Source of the DNA: Lysinibacillus_B sp042920265
GTDB taxonomy: Bacteria > Bacillota > Bacilli > Bacillales_A > Planococcaceae
NCBI RefSeq assembly: GCF_042920265.1
Contig: NZ_JBDQZI010000003.1
Span: forward strand, 186,001 to 250,000
DNA: 64,000 nt
Direction of reading: 5' to 3'
Translations under genes and position numbers: made by a program
The notes under the pieces: model-generated
What the model was told of the DNA's origin: nothing
Seen by the model: only the letters and a program-made list of their open reading frames with translations
The model's database searches: none
Shown: in pieces, positions 24,540-34,142 of the stretch
Layout: each line of letters starts with the position of its first letter
Numbering within the stretch: the first letter of the stretch is position 1

Positions 24540-26073
24540 ATAAACGATTCCTCACATTCATTGTTCCTTGCTGGAAAACAATCCACTGTTTTTCCCAGCG
24601 TTGATCTTTACGTTCCATTTCCACGCGAATATGTGCACCTCTTGATTCTGTTCGCGTTAAGGCTGCGTTTGTAATCAAGGCTGCCGTTATATGCATAAAG
24701 AGTAACTCTATTTCTTCACGTGACTTATTCATTACATTAGGTTGTACGTGCAGGGCTGGCAGTTTCTTTAGTAATGTTTCTAGCCCTTTTTGTGAACGGA
24801 CAATCCCTACATTAGCAAGCATCTCCCGCTGTAAATCTTCCTTTCTCATAAGCGATGGAAGAGAATTTTTTGGCTGGGGTTGTGCTAGCACGAAGTTTGA
24901 CTGTGCCGTGCCATATTTTAATAGATTTTCTGCCATTAGTTCCCCAAAGGCCATTCCTTCTAGTAAGGAGTTGCTTGCCAGTCGGTTTGCACCATGCACC
25001 CCTGTACAAGCTACTTCACCAACTGCAAGTAAGCGCGGAATGGTTGTTTCACCAACGGTATTGGCAATCACACCGCCCATTAAAAAGTGACTACCTGGAG
25101 CAACTGGGATTTTCCCGTGTGCTAAATTGACGCCATTATCATGACAAAGCTTTGTAATGGTAGGGAAGTTTTGTTCAAAATGCTCGATATTTGTGATGTC
25201 AATATAGACAGGCTTTTCTTGAGCGCGCATTTTGTACATTTCGTATGCTGTGATATGACGAGGAGCTAAATCACCAAGTGGGTGTTTCCCGTCCATGATG
25301 GCCTGTCCGTGTTCATCTACAAATCGTCCACCAGCTCCTCTGACCGCTTCTGAGACGAGACCCCGTGCACCGTTTACATAAAGTAAACTCGGATGGAACT
25401 GGACAAATTCCATGTCGGTGATAGCTGCGCCAGCTAAATAGGCTAGTGCGATGCCGTCACCGTAGCTATTAGCACAATTGGATGTACATTCGTATAGTGC
25501 ACCAGCGCCGCCTGTTGCCAAAATAATATAAGAGGCGAAATATGTTTTTTCACCCTGAGCTGTTTTCACACGGACACCGCAACATTCCTGTGCGCTATTT
25601 AAAATGAGTTCATAGGCGAATTCATGAGTGTGTAAATGTATTTTTTTAGGTAAACTATTTAAATAGTAGTATATCATATTTTTTCCAGTAGCATCACCGC
25701 CAGCATGAATAATACGAGATCTACTATGTGCACCTTCGAGACCGAGTGAAATGTTGCCATCTGACGTACGGTCAGCAGGAAATTCACTTTGCAGAAGTGT
25801 TTTAACAACTGTGGCTCCTTTTTCAACAAGCACTTTCACATTGTCTTCATGGTGATGAAATTCGCCAGCTACAAGCGTGTCTTGCACATGTAGCATCGTG
25901 CTATCATGGTCAGCAACGACGGCTGCAATGCCGCCTTGTGCTTTATATGAACTACTCATCGTTATATCCGATTTCGTAATAATATGGACTTCAAAACGAG
26001 TGCTTAATTTGCGAGCAGCTTGTAATGCTGCAATGCCACCACCAAGTATAATGATGTCCGTTTGAATATTCAT
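24496..26073 (-). CDS. nadB: L-aspartate oxidase
   Basis: FAD enzyme that oxidises aspartate to iminoaspartate, the first step of de novo NAD synthesis. The 525-residue product has the FAD motif ILGGGIAALQAARKL, SSSYKAQGGIAAVV, HAGGDATGKNM, and GVHGANRLASNSLLEGMAFG. ATG 26073 lies seven bases after AAGAAGG; the frame reaches back to 26106 without an SD. Divergent from nifS across about 100 bases. Slightly short at the C-terminus compared with enteric NadB, as usual in Bacillales. Confidence 0.94.
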   Translation of the reverse strand: MNIQTDIIILGGGIAALQAARKLSTRFEVHIITKSDITMSSSYKAQGGIAAVVADHDSTMLHVQDTLVAGEFHHHEDNVKVLVEKGATVVKTLLQSEFPADRTSDGNISLGLEGAHSRSRIIHAGGDATGKNMIYYYLNSLPKKIHLHTHEFAYELILNSAQECCGVRVKTAQGEKTYFASYIILATGGAGALYECTSNCANSYGDGIALAYLAGAAITDMEFVQFHPSLLYVNGARGLVSEAVRGAGGRFVDEHGQAIMDGKHPLGDLAPRHITAYEMYKMRAQEKPVYIDITNIEHFEQNFPTITKLCHDNGVNLAHGKIPVAPGSHFLMGGVIANTVGETTIPRLLAVGEVACTGVHGANRLASNSLLEGMAFGELMAENLLKYGTAQSNFVLAQPQPKNSLPSLMRKEDLQREMLANVGIVRSQKGLETLLKKLPALHVQPNVMNKSREEIELLFMHITAALITNAALTRTESRGAHIRVEMERKDQRWEKQWIVFQQGTMNVRNRLYEHNQAKTYAPAIF

Positions 26074-26093
26074 ATTCATACCTTCTTTACAGT

Positions 26094-26103
26094 TGTCTTG
26101 ACA
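26094..26103. promoter_or_regulatory. TGTC-TT-GACA palindrome near the nadB start
   Basis: TGTCTTGACA is a perfect dyad in the nadB-nifS control region. In B. subtilis this region is bound by the niacin-dependent repressor NiaR (YrxA), whose sites contain TGTC/GACA half-sites as far as I recall. The repressor gene is not in this window. Confidence 0.4.
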
Positions 26104-26170
26104 CATATCTTTACATAAAATAATGAAATAAACAAGTATTTATTATTATGATTAAAGTGAGGGGAAACCT

Positions 26171-27268
26171 ATGACATATTTGGATTATGCAGCATCTTCA
26201 CCGATGAATAAACGAGCCGCTGTTGCCTATAGTGAAGTGGCTAGTCATATGTACGGAAATCCATCTAGTTTACACGATGCAGGTGGACAAGCAGCAAGTG
26301 CGGTAGCATGGGCAAGAAAGGTCATTGCGCAAAAATTAGGTGTTCATTCTGATGGGATTATTTTTACAGGAAGTGGTACGGAAGGGAATATTTTAGCGAT
26401 CTTGTCACTTGCTCGCTCGGAAAAGCGGGGACGTCATATTATTACGTCAATGGCTGAGCATACATCTGTCCATGCAGCGATGAACACATTAGAACGTGAA
26501 GGATTTGAAATTACACGCGTACCGTTTACTGAACATGGTGTAGTAGATTTGGCATTCCTTGAAGCGGCGATTCGTCCCGATACAACGCTCATTTCCATTC
26601 AACATGTTAATTCGGAGATTGGGACGATTCAACCTGTAGAAGAGATTGCTAAACTCGCAAAATCATTTGGTATTTCATATCACGTTGATTGTGTACAGTC
26701 ATTTTGTAAGCTAGATGTGGCTAGCTTTGCAAAGGAAGTAGATGCGATCACGATTTCAGCACATAAAATTGGTGGACCTAAAGGTTGCGGCGCTATTTAT
26801 GTAAATCCTTTTGTACGGGTAGTGCCTGTTTTTCCAGGGGTAACACATGAACGTGGCCTTCGGGGCGGAACACTCGATACACCGAGTATTGTCGCAATGG
26901 CCGTTGCTATAGAAGATTATCAATATGATTTACAGTATCAATGGCAACTTCGCGAAAAGCTGTTAAAATCAATACATCATGAAAGATTTCAAGTGATAGA
27001 AGGGATTTGGACACAACAATTACCGAATATTTGTGGTATTTGTATGAAAGGGGTAGAAGGGCAGTTCGTTATGTTGAAATTGAATGAACAACATATATAT
27101 ATTTCAACAGGCAGTGCTTGTGATATAAATAGCGCCTCTGGAACGAAAGCCATTTTAGCAATGGGCAAATCATACCAAGAAGCGCGCCAATTTTTCCGTA
27201 TTTCATTTGGTGCACAGACAACGATAAATGATATTGCTACATGTGCGCGCGTGTTATCAAAGTTATAG
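26171..27268 (+). CDS. nifS: Cysteine desulfurase NifS-type
   Basis: PLP enzyme of 365 residues that takes sulfur from cysteine. The PLP lysine is in SAHKIGGPKGCGAIY, and the reactive cysteine in STGSACDIN. Position opposite nadBCA is the conserved arrangement in which it supplies sulfur for the NadA cluster. SD GTGAGGGG. The yrxA repressor gene that accompanies it in B. subtilis is missing; sspI follows convergently three bases after the stop. Confidence 0.92.
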   Translation: MTYLDYAASSPMNKRAAVAYSEVASHMYGNPSSLHDAGGQAASAVAWARKVIAQKLGVHSDGIIFTGSGTEGNILAILSLARSEKRGRHIITSMAEHTSVHAAMNTLEREGFEITRVPFTEHGVVDLAFLEAAIRPDTTLISIQHVNSEIGTIQPVEEIAKLAKSFGISYHVDCVQSFCKLDVASFAKEVDAITISAHKIGGPKGCGAIYVNPFVRVVPVFPGVTHERGLRGGTLDTPSIVAMAVAIEDYQYDLQYQWQLREKLLKSIHHERFQVIEGIWTQQLPNICGICMKGVEGQFVMLKLNEQHIYISTGSACDINSASGTKAILAMGKSYQEARQFFRISFGAQTTINDIATCARVLSKL

Positions 27269-27270
27269 TT

Positions 27271-27480
27271 TTACGAGACGAAATGCTTTTCGAGTTTGGA
27301 TGTGAAAGCATTTCGTTCGTTTTCAGATGCATCTTTCCACCAAGCTTCTAAAAATACACCTAATCCAGGTAGTAAGTGCTCTTCACCGCGGGCAATTGCA
27401 TCATTAATCGTGTCATTAAACACCGCAGCTGAATCTCCTGTCACATTGGTTGTGATAGCTTCTCGAATTTGAAAACTCAT
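27271..27480 (-). CDS. sspI: Small acid-soluble spore protein I
   Basis: A 69-residue minor spore protein beginning MSFQIREAITTNV and containing ARGEEHLLPGLGVFLEAWW, the SspI signature. Made in the forespore under sigma-G. SD AGGAG. Its place beside ysgA and pheS matches B. subtilis. Good evidence that the organism forms endospores. Confidence 0.95.
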   Translation of the reverse strand: MSFQIREAITTNVTGDSAAVFNDTINDAIARGEEHLLPGLGVFLEAWWKDASENERNAFTSKLEKHFVS

Positions 27481-27502
27481 ATTAACACTCCTTTCTCCCT
27501 GC

Positions 27503-27532
27503 TAGTATTTCACAGACAAAATAAAATATACG
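27503..27532 (-). promoter_or_regulatory. Possible sigma-G promoter of sspI
   Basis: Minus strand CGTATA, spacer 17, AATACTA, compared with sigma-G TGHATA-N17/18-CATACTA. The start would be about 30 bases before the gene. Confidence 0.5.
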
Positions 27533-27633
27533 TGGACAAAACTGGATGGAAAATAGTGAGTGTTCTTATGGTAGGGAATTTCTGCTTTTTATGTTATAAT
27601 GCGTGGTTGAAACTAGATTAAAGGACGGATACG

Positions 27634-28395
27634 ATGAAACGAATTGAATCGACACAAAATGCACTTGTGAAGCACTGGAAAAAGCTTGTTACATTACGTA
27701 AGGAACGTGAAAAATCAGGGGAATTTCTCATTGAAGGCTTCCATTTAGTAGAGGAAGCATTGAAAAATAAAGAACAAATTATGCAATTGATTGTGCGAGA
27801 TGGAGTAGATTTACCATTACTTTGGGCAACTGACGATGTACAAATCGTACACGTAAATGAAGCTGTTGCAAAGGAAATTGCGGAAACGGAAAAATCACAA
27901 GGTGTATTTGCGCATTGTAAAGTAAAGGAACCAAGTGAAATCGAAATGGCGGCTTGGCGTAAAGTGCTACTTGTCGATGCAGTGCAAGATCCAGGAAATA
28001 TCGGGACAATGATTCGTACGGCGGATGCCGCTGGAATTGATGCGGTCATCTTAGGGAAGGGCTGTGCGGATGCATACAATCCAAAAGTGATGCGCTCAGC
28101 ACAAGGGTCGCACTTCCATATTCCTGTTGTACGCGGGGATTTAGATGAATGGGTGGACCGACTACAAGATGATGGTGTGAACGTATTCGGCACGTCTTTA
28201 GAAGAAGCAATTTCCTATCGTGATATTGAAGTAACAAATAGCTTTGCATTAATCGTTGGTAATGAAGGGAGTGGCATTAGCCCTCAATTACTGGCGAAAA
28301 CAGATCAAAATGTTATTATCCCCATTTTAGGTGGGGCAGAATCACTGAATGTTGCGGTGGCAACGGGGATTTTATTGTACGCTTTTGTGAAATAA
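27634..28395 (+). CDS. ysgA: SPOUT-type 23S rRNA methyltransferase (YsgA-like)
   Basis: A 253-residue TrmH/SpoU family protein. N-terminal substrate-binding part IEGFHLVEEALK; C-terminal SPOUT knot with DPGNIGTMIRTADAAG, VGNEGSGIS and ILGGAESLNVAVATG, where AdoMet binds. It methylates a ribose 2'-OH in RNA; the exact nucleotide is not readable. An extended -10 (TGT-TATAAT, 27592-27600) lies just upstream. Position before pheS is conserved. Confidence 0.9.
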   Translation: MKRIESTQNALVKHWKKLVTLRKEREKSGEFLIEGFHLVEEALKNKEQIMQLIVRDGVDLPLLWATDDVQIVHVNEAVAKEIAETEKSQGVFAHCKVKEPSEIEMAAWRKVLLVDAVQDPGNIGTMIRTADAAGIDAVILGKGCADAYNPKVMRSAQGSHFHIPVVRGDLDEWVDRLQDDGVNVFGTSLEEAISYRDIEVTNSFALIVGNEGSGISPQLLAKTDQNVIIPILGGAESLNVAVATGILLYAFVK

Positions 28396-28396
28396 C

Positions 28397-28675
28397 TTGA
28401 AGTAACTTGCATAATCTTGTACTATTGTATACGTATAAATGGAAATGCAACGACCGAGAAGAGTAGTTGTGAAACACATGGACTAGGGAATGGTAGCCGT
28501 AGACTGGAAGCTACCAGCATGATGACACGATGAAGTTCACCTCGCGAGCAGCACAGCAGAAAAGCTGTGCCGGTGACAAGCCGTTATTTGAATTGAGTGA
28601 TTGCTTTTAATGCAATAACTAGGGTGGTACCGCGACTGATTCCTCGTCCCTTTTTTAGGGGCGGGGATTTTTTAT
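28397..28675 (+). promoter_or_regulatory. T-box riboswitch of pheST with its promoter
   Basis: TTGAAG (28397-28402), spacer 17, TACTAT (28420-28425) overlaps the end of ysgA. The leader ends with the T-box AGGGTGGTACCGCG (28621-28634) and a terminator CCTCGTCCC/GGGGCGGGG followed by T residues. The likely specifier codon is TTC (28536-28538) next to a CGAG/CTCG helix, which fits Phe. Confidence 0.9.
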
Positions 28676-28749
28676 TTTGCTATAAAATCGCGTTTGGCTG
28701 ATCAAATAACACCACCAAAATGAAACAAACTACAAGGAGGTTTTTATAC

Positions 28750-29787
28750 ATGGAACAACAATTAAAACAGCTTGAGCAAGAAGCTCTGGCGAAAATTGAA
28801 GCGTCATCGAATGTAAAAGAATTAAATGATGTTCGTGTTGCATATTTAGGGAAAAAAGGACCAATCACAGACCTACTAAAAGGGATGGGGAAATTATCTG
28901 CGGAAGAGCGCCCAAAAATGGGTGCACTTGTGAATACAGTACGTGAACATGTAACAGCCCAATTAGAGGCGAAGGCAACCTTACTAGAAGAGCAAGCGAT
29001 TCAAGAGCAATTGGAAAAGGAATCAATCGATGTCACATTACCAGGTGCTACGATTAAATCTGGAAATCGTCACCCATTAACACGTGTAATTGAAGAAATT
29101 GAAGACTTATTCGTTGGAATGGGCTATGAAATCGTAGAAGGTCCAGAAGTAGAAAAGGACTATTACAACTTTGAAGCGATGAATTTACCTAAAGGTCACC
29201 CAGCGCGTGATATGCAGGATTCATTCTACATTTCAGAAGAAATCTTACTACGTACACATACATCACCAGTACAGGCACGTACGATGGAAGCGAAAAAAGG
29301 GGAGCCAATTCGCGTTATTTGTCCAGGTAAAGTATTCCGTCGTGATACAGATGACGCAACACACTCTCATCAATTCATGCAAATCGAAGGGCTTGTTATT
29401 GGCGAAAACATTCGCATGAGTGATCTAAAAGGAACGCTTGATGCACTAGCAAAGAAAATGTTCGGTGCGGAGCGTGAAATTCGCCTACGTCCATCATTCT
29501 TCCCGTTCACTGAGCCATCAGTGGAAGTAGATGTATCTTGTCATAAGTGCGGCGGTGCAGGCTGTAACGTATGTAAGCAAACAGGCTGGATTGAAATTTT
29601 AGGTGCGGGTATGGTACATCCTAACGTGCTTGAAATGGCTGGTTATGACTCGAAAAAAGTATCAGGCTTTGCGTTCGGTATCGGTGCTGAACGTATCGCG
29701 ATGTTAAAATACGGGGTGGATGATATCCGTCACTTCTATACGAATGACGTACGCTTCTTATCACAATTCCACCGCAGTGAAGGGTAA
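28750..29787 (+). CDS. pheS: Phenylalanyl-tRNA synthetase alpha subunit
   Basis: Catalytic subunit of the heterotetrameric synthetase, 345 residues. An N-terminal coiled coil (about 1-85) precedes the class II core with MNLPKGHPARDMQDSFYI, LLRTHTSPVQARTM and the motif 3 region GFAFGIGAERIAML. ATG 28750 follows AAGGAGG at nine bases; the frame reaches back to 28720 without an SD. Twelve bases before pheT. Confidence 0.97.
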   Translation: MEQQLKQLEQEALAKIEASSNVKELNDVRVAYLGKKGPITDLLKGMGKLSAEERPKMGALVNTVREHVTAQLEAKATLLEEQAIQEQLEKESIDVTLPGATIKSGNRHPLTRVIEEIEDLFVGMGYEIVEGPEVEKDYYNFEAMNLPKGHPARDMQDSFYISEEILLRTHTSPVQARTMEAKKGEPIRVICPGKVFRRDTDDATHSHQFMQIEGLVIGENIRMSDLKGTLDALAKKMFGAEREIRLRPSFFPFTEPSVEVDVSCHKCGGAGCNVCKQTGWIEILGAGMVHPNVLEMAGYDSKKVSGFAFGIGAERIAMLKYGVDDIRHFYTNDVRFLSQFHRSEG

Positions 29788-29799
29788 GGAGGATTATTT

Positions 29800-32205
29800 A
29801 TGTTAGTATCATTAAAATGGTTAGCACAATATGTAGATATAGCAGGCATTGCGCCACAAGAATTAGCAGAAAAAATTACGCGTTCAGGTATTGAGGTAGA
29901 TGCTGTCATCGATTGCTCTGCTGGCATGACAAATGTCGTAGTAGGTCATGTCGTATCAAAAGAAAAGCATCCTGAGGCAGATAAATTAAATGTGTGTCAA
30001 GTCGATGTTGGGGAAGCAGAATATCAACAAATCGTATGTGGTGCACCAAATGTAGAGGCAGGTCAAAAAGTAATTGTTGCGCGCCCAGGTGCGCATTTAC
30101 CAGGTGGCATCAAAATTAAAAAAGCAAAACTTCGCGGTCAAGAATCGAACGGGATGATTTGTTCATTACAAGAGCTAGGTGTTGAAGGTCGCCTTGTCCC
30201 AAAAGCGTATGCGGAAGGAATTTATGTGTTACCAGCAGATGCAGTGCCAGGATCAGATGCGTTAGAACTTTTAGGGTTACGCGATACAGTTTTAGAGCTT
30301 GGTTTAACACCAAACCGTTCAGATGCGTTATCGATGCTTGGTGTGGCGTATGAAGTAGCAGCCATTCTTTCACAAGAGGTAAAGCTTCCTGAAATTAGCT
30401 ACACAACATCAACTGAAAAAGCGACAGATAAATTAAAACTACGTGTAGAAGACACAGCAGTGAACCCACTATACGCAGCAAAAGTAGTGAACAATGTAAA
30501 AGTAGCAGAGTCACCACTTTGGTTACAACATTATTTAATGGCATCTGGCGTGCGTCCACACAATAACGTAGTAGACATTACGAACTATATTTTAATGGAG
30601 TATGGTCAACCACTGCATGCATTCGATTACGACAAGCTAGCAACAGGAGAAATCGTGACACGTCATGCAACAGAAGGCGAAAAAGTGACAACGTTAGATG
30701 ACCAAGAGCGCACATTAGCAGCACATAACTATGTCATTACAAATGGCAAAGAGCCAGTTGCGGTAGCTGGTGTAATGGGTGGAGCAAACTCAGAAGTATC
30801 AGAATCAACAACAACGGTTGTCATTGAGTCAGCTTACTTCGCAGGTTCTTCTGTTCGTCGTACATCAAAAGATCTAGGTTTACGTTCTGATTCATCTGCT
30901 CGTTTTGAAAAAGGCGTAGATACAAACCGTGTACTTCCTGCTGCTGAACGCGCAGCACAGTTACTTGCAGAACTTGCAGGCGGTGAAGTGTTAGAAGGAA
31001 CAGTACTTGTAGATGAATTAGATAAAACACCAGCTCGCGTTGTTGTATCACCTGACTTCGTGAATGCGCGTCTTGGGATGAAGATTTCGCTGGAAGATAT
31101 GCTATCGATTTTACATCGTCTAAAATTCGATGTAGAAGCGGCAAATGGCATGCTTATTATTGACGTACCAACACGTCGCGGAGATATTAAAATTGAAGAA
31201 GATATCGTAGAAGAAATCGCACGTATGTATGGGTACGATGAAATTCCAATTACATTACCAGCATCTGATGTGGTAGGCGGTTTAACAGCATATCAAGGAA
31301 AACGTCGTATTGTGCGTAGTGTAATGGAAGGTGCTGGTTTATACCAAGCGGTGACATATTCCCTTACTTCTGCGGAAGCGTCACAAAAATTTGCGTTAAA
31401 AGCAGAAGAAACAACAAAGTTATTAATGCCAATTTCAGAAGAGCGTTCTACATTACGCCAAAGCTTAATCCCACACTTAGTGGAAGCAGCTGCATACAAT
31501 GTGGCACGTCAAATTGATTCGGTTGCATTATATGAAATCGGTTCTGTATTCCTTGGTCAAACAGCGGATGAATTACCACTTGAAGAAGAACATTTAGCGC
31601 TTGTTTTAACAGGTAAATGGACGGATCATGCATGGCAAGGTGAAAAGAAAAATGTTGATTTCTTTGTGGCGAAAGGAATCGTTGAAGCAGTAGTGACAAA
31701 GCTTGGCTTAACAGATCGCATTTCTTACGTAAAAACTACTATTGATGGCTTACATCCAGGACGTACAGCACATGTGCTACTTGATGGAGAAGTAATCGGT
31801 TTAATCGGTCAGTTACACCCAGCAGAACAGAAAAAAGCAGGTGTCAAAGAAACATATGTAGCGGAACTAAACTTACTCGCTATTTTAAGTGCCGCAACAG
31901 AAGAATTAGTGTACACACCTGTTCCACGTTTCCCAGCGATGACACGTGATATTGCATTAGAGCTTGACCGTACAATGCCAGCTGGTGAAATCGTAGCTAT
32001 TATTAAAGGTGCGGGCACAAAACTGTTAAAAGATGTGAAAGTGTTCGACGTTTACGAAGGGGAGAAAATGGCAGCAGGCAAAAAATCAGTTGCTTTCTCT
32101 TTAACTTATTTCGACCCAGAACGTACGTTAACAGATGAAGAAGTAGTAGCAGCACATAACAAAGTACTAAAAGCATTAGCTACAGCAGGTGCAGAAGTAC
32201 GCTAA
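29800..32205 (+). CDS. pheT: Phenylalanyl-tRNA synthetase beta subunit
   Basis: Beta subunit of 801 residues. Order of domains: EMAP-type tRNA-binding fold (about 40-155), B3/B4 editing domain (about 210-400, GVMGGANSEVSEST), B5 (about 405-480), class II-like core, and the FDX-ACB anticodon-binding domain at the end (from about 705, YTPVPRFPAMTRDIAL). SD AAGGAGG. Ends in a clear terminator. Confidence 0.97.
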   Translation: MLVSLKWLAQYVDIAGIAPQELAEKITRSGIEVDAVIDCSAGMTNVVVGHVVSKEKHPEADKLNVCQVDVGEAEYQQIVCGAPNVEAGQKVIVARPGAHLPGGIKIKKAKLRGQESNGMICSLQELGVEGRLVPKAYAEGIYVLPADAVPGSDALELLGLRDTVLELGLTPNRSDALSMLGVAYEVAAILSQEVKLPEISYTTSTEKATDKLKLRVEDTAVNPLYAAKVVNNVKVAESPLWLQHYLMASGVRPHNNVVDITNYILMEYGQPLHAFDYDKLATGEIVTRHATEGEKVTTLDDQERTLAAHNYVITNGKEPVAVAGVMGGANSEVSESTTTVVIESAYFAGSSVRRTSKDLGLRSDSSARFEKGVDTNRVLPAAERAAQLLAELAGGEVLEGTVLVDELDKTPARVVVSPDFVNARLGMKISLEDMLSILHRLKFDVEAANGMLIIDVPTRRGDIKIEEDIVEEIARMYGYDEIPITLPASDVVGGLTAYQGKRRIVRSVMEGAGLYQAVTYSLTSAEASQKFALKAEETTKLLMPISEERSTLRQSLIPHLVEAAAYNVARQIDSVALYEIGSVFLGQTADELPLEEEHLALVLTGKWTDHAWQGEKKNVDFFVAKGIVEAVVTKLGLTDRISYVKTTIDGLHPGRTAHVLLDGEVIGLIGQLHPAEQKKAGVKETYVAELNLLAILSAATEELVYTPVPRFPAMTRDIALELDRTMPAGEIVAIIKGAGTKLLKDVKVFDVYEGEKMAAGKKSVAFSLTYFDPERTLTDEEVVAAHNKVLKALATAGAEVR

Positions 32206-32223
32206 GACCAGTACGTGTATTTC

Positions 32224-32254
32224 AGGCATGCTCTTTTACAGGGCATGCCTTTTC
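32224..32254 (+). terminator. pheST terminator
   Basis: AGGCATGC/GCATGCCT (32224-32231 with 32243-32250) followed by TTTT. Confidence 0.8.
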
Positions 32255-32345
32255 AATTGACTGTTTCGTGTAGATGGGGAAACATCACTCAAATGAGGTT
32301 GTTATTCTTAAATGAATATATTATCATGAAGACAGATGAATAGTA

Positions 32346-32489
32346 CCCACAGGAGGGGCCGAGGTAGTCGGCTGAGATTGTGCACACAACTGCACTGACT
32401 CTTTGAACCTGTAAGTTAGTACTTGCGTAGGAATGTGGATAGAAACCGACTTTCAAGCGATGTCAGGCTCTGTCCTGATATCGTTTTTT
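32346..32489 (+). promoter_or_regulatory. TPP riboswitch with terminator
   Basis: The THI-box elements appear in order: AGGGG near 32354, CTGAGA (32372-32377), CTTTGAACCTG (32401-32411) and GCGTAGGAA (32425-32433), closed by CCCACA/TGTGG. A terminator CGATGTCAGG/CCTGATATCG (32458-32467 with 32474-32483) plus six T follows. TPP should switch off the thiMDE genes. Confidence 0.95.
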
Positions 32490-32553
32490 CTTTTTCACTC
32501 GCGTTAATTTAGTGGAAAGTATCGGTGAATGTTAATGTGATAAAAAACCTAAT

Positions 32554-33324
32554 ATGAAAGTGAGATTAAACAATATGAGTTTACAACAGATTCGTGTTAA
32601 ACAGCCACTTGTATTATGTATGACAAATACAGTAGCAGCTAATTTTACAGCGAATGGTTTATTAGCAGTAGGAGCTTCGCCGCTTATGTCTGAGGCGTTG
32701 CAAGATGCAGAGCAATTAGTTGGCATCGCTAATGCGGTACTCCTTAATATTGGGACAGTACATGATGCTTCGTTTCAAGCGATGTTAGCAGCGGGGAAGG
32801 CAGCAAACGACAAGGGAATTCCTGTTGTATTAGATCCAGTTGGTGTGGGCGCATCAGATTACCGCCGCCGTGTTGTAGAAAAGATTTTAGAAGATGTAAA
32901 AGTGGCTTGTATTCGTTGTAATGTAGGTGAACTAGCGGCACTTGCTGGCGTGCACTGGGAAACAAGAGGTGTTGATAGCGGCGAAGGAGAAATGGATGTT
33001 ATCGAAGTTGCTCGTTTAATGGCCAAAGCGTACAATACGATTATTTTTGTGACAGGCTATACAGACGTTTTAACAGATGGGGTGCATGTAGTCGAAGTGA
33101 CAGGTGGACACGAAAAAATTACAAACGTTACAGCAACAGGATGTTTACTCAGTGCATTAACAGCAGCAGCTTGTTCATTGGAAGGGAATCGTCTACAGCA
33201 GTTACAAGCGTTAGCAGCTGATTACCAACAAGTAGCTGCACAAGCTTGCCAATACGGGATTGGTACAGTGCAAGTTGAAATATTGAACGCACTCGAACAA
33301 TTATCAATGGAGGCTAAATCATGA
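32554..33324 (+). CDS. thiM: Hydroxyethylthiazole kinase
   Basis: Salvage kinase for the thiazole part of thiamine, 256 residues. MTNTVAANFTANGLLAVGASP is the ThiM N-terminal signature and ATGCLLSAL holds the catalytic cysteine; VILDPVG-type text appears as VVLDPVGVGAS. The start is not decided: ATG 32554 and ATG 32575 both have weak SD sequences. First gene under the TPP riboswitch; its stop overlaps thiD by four bases. Confidence 0.94.
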   Translation: MKVRLNNMSLQQIRVKQPLVLCMTNTVAANFTANGLLAVGASPLMSEALQDAEQLVGIANAVLLNIGTVHDASFQAMLAAGKAANDKGIPVVLDPVGVGASDYRRRVVEKILEDVKVACIRCNVGELAALAGVHWETRGVDSGEGEMDVIEVARLMAKAYNTIIFVTGYTDVLTDGVHVVEVTGGHEKITNVTATGCLLSALTAAACSLEGNRLQQLQALAADYQQVAAQACQYGIGTVQVEILNALEQLSMEAKS

Positions 33325-34142
33325 ATATTGTTATGACCATTGCCGGCTCAGATTCAGGTGGCGGGGCAGGCATTCAGGCAGATTTAAAAACGTTTCAGGA
33401 ATTAGGCGTTTTTGGTACGACGGCTATTACCGCACTTACCGCGCAAAATACGCTAGGTGTAGAAGGCATTTCACCTGTAGATTCAGATTTTGTAGTACAA
33501 CAAATACTGGCGGTTTTTCGTGATATGCCAGTGAAAGCGATTAAAACGGGTATGTTATTTTCAGCTGAAATTATAACGTCCGTTGCCGAAGTATTACGTG
33601 AAAAGGATGTACAACTTGTCATTGATCCAGTCATGATTGCTAAAGGTGGTGCAACACTTTTACAACAAGCGGCCATTGAAGCGATGAAAACAACGTTATT
33701 GCCACTCGCAACTGTCGTGACACCGAATATTCCAGAAGCCGAAGTGTTAAGTGGTGTGACGATTACAACGTCGGAGGATATCGAAAAAGCGGCACAAGTC
33801 ATATTTGGCTACGGTGTGCAATGTGTTGTCATGAAAGGTGGCCATTTAGCGGGTGACACTGCGGTTGATACGATTTATTTTGCAGATGGGTCATCATTTG
33901 CTATACAAAGTGAACGTATTCAAACGAATCAGACACATGGAACAGGTTGTACATTTTCAGCGGCACTAACCGCCTTTTTAGGGCAGGGATATGACATGAA
34001 AACAGCCATTATCGAAGCAAAGAAATTTGTCCAACTAGCAATTCAAAATCCACTGAATATTGGTCACGGACATGGACCGACGAATCATTTTGCGTATAAA
34101 CAGCAACAGGGGCAAGTCGAGGTGAGAGTCATTGAAGCGTGA
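33321..34142 (+). CDS. thiD: Hydroxymethylpyrimidine (phosphate) kinase
   Basis: Phosphorylates HMP and HMP-P for thiamine synthesis. The 273-residue ribokinase-fold protein begins TIAGSDSGGGAGIQADLKTF and contains HGTGCTFSAALTAFL with the anion-hole and catalytic residues. ATGA overlap with thiM and an 11-base overlap with thiE show tight coupling. Confidence 0.94.
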   Translation: MNIVMTIAGSDSGGGAGIQADLKTFQELGVFGTTAITALTAQNTLGVEGISPVDSDFVVQQILAVFRDMPVKAIKTGMLFSAEIITSVAEVLREKDVQLVIDPVMIAKGGATLLQQAAIEAMKTTLLPLATVVTPNIPEAEVLSGVTITTSEDIEKAAQVIFGYGVQCVVMKGGHLAGDTAVDTIYFADGSSFAIQSERIQTNQTHGTGCTFSAALTAFLGQGYDMKTAIIEAKKFVQLAIQNPLNIGHGHGPTNHFAYKQQQGQVEVRVIEA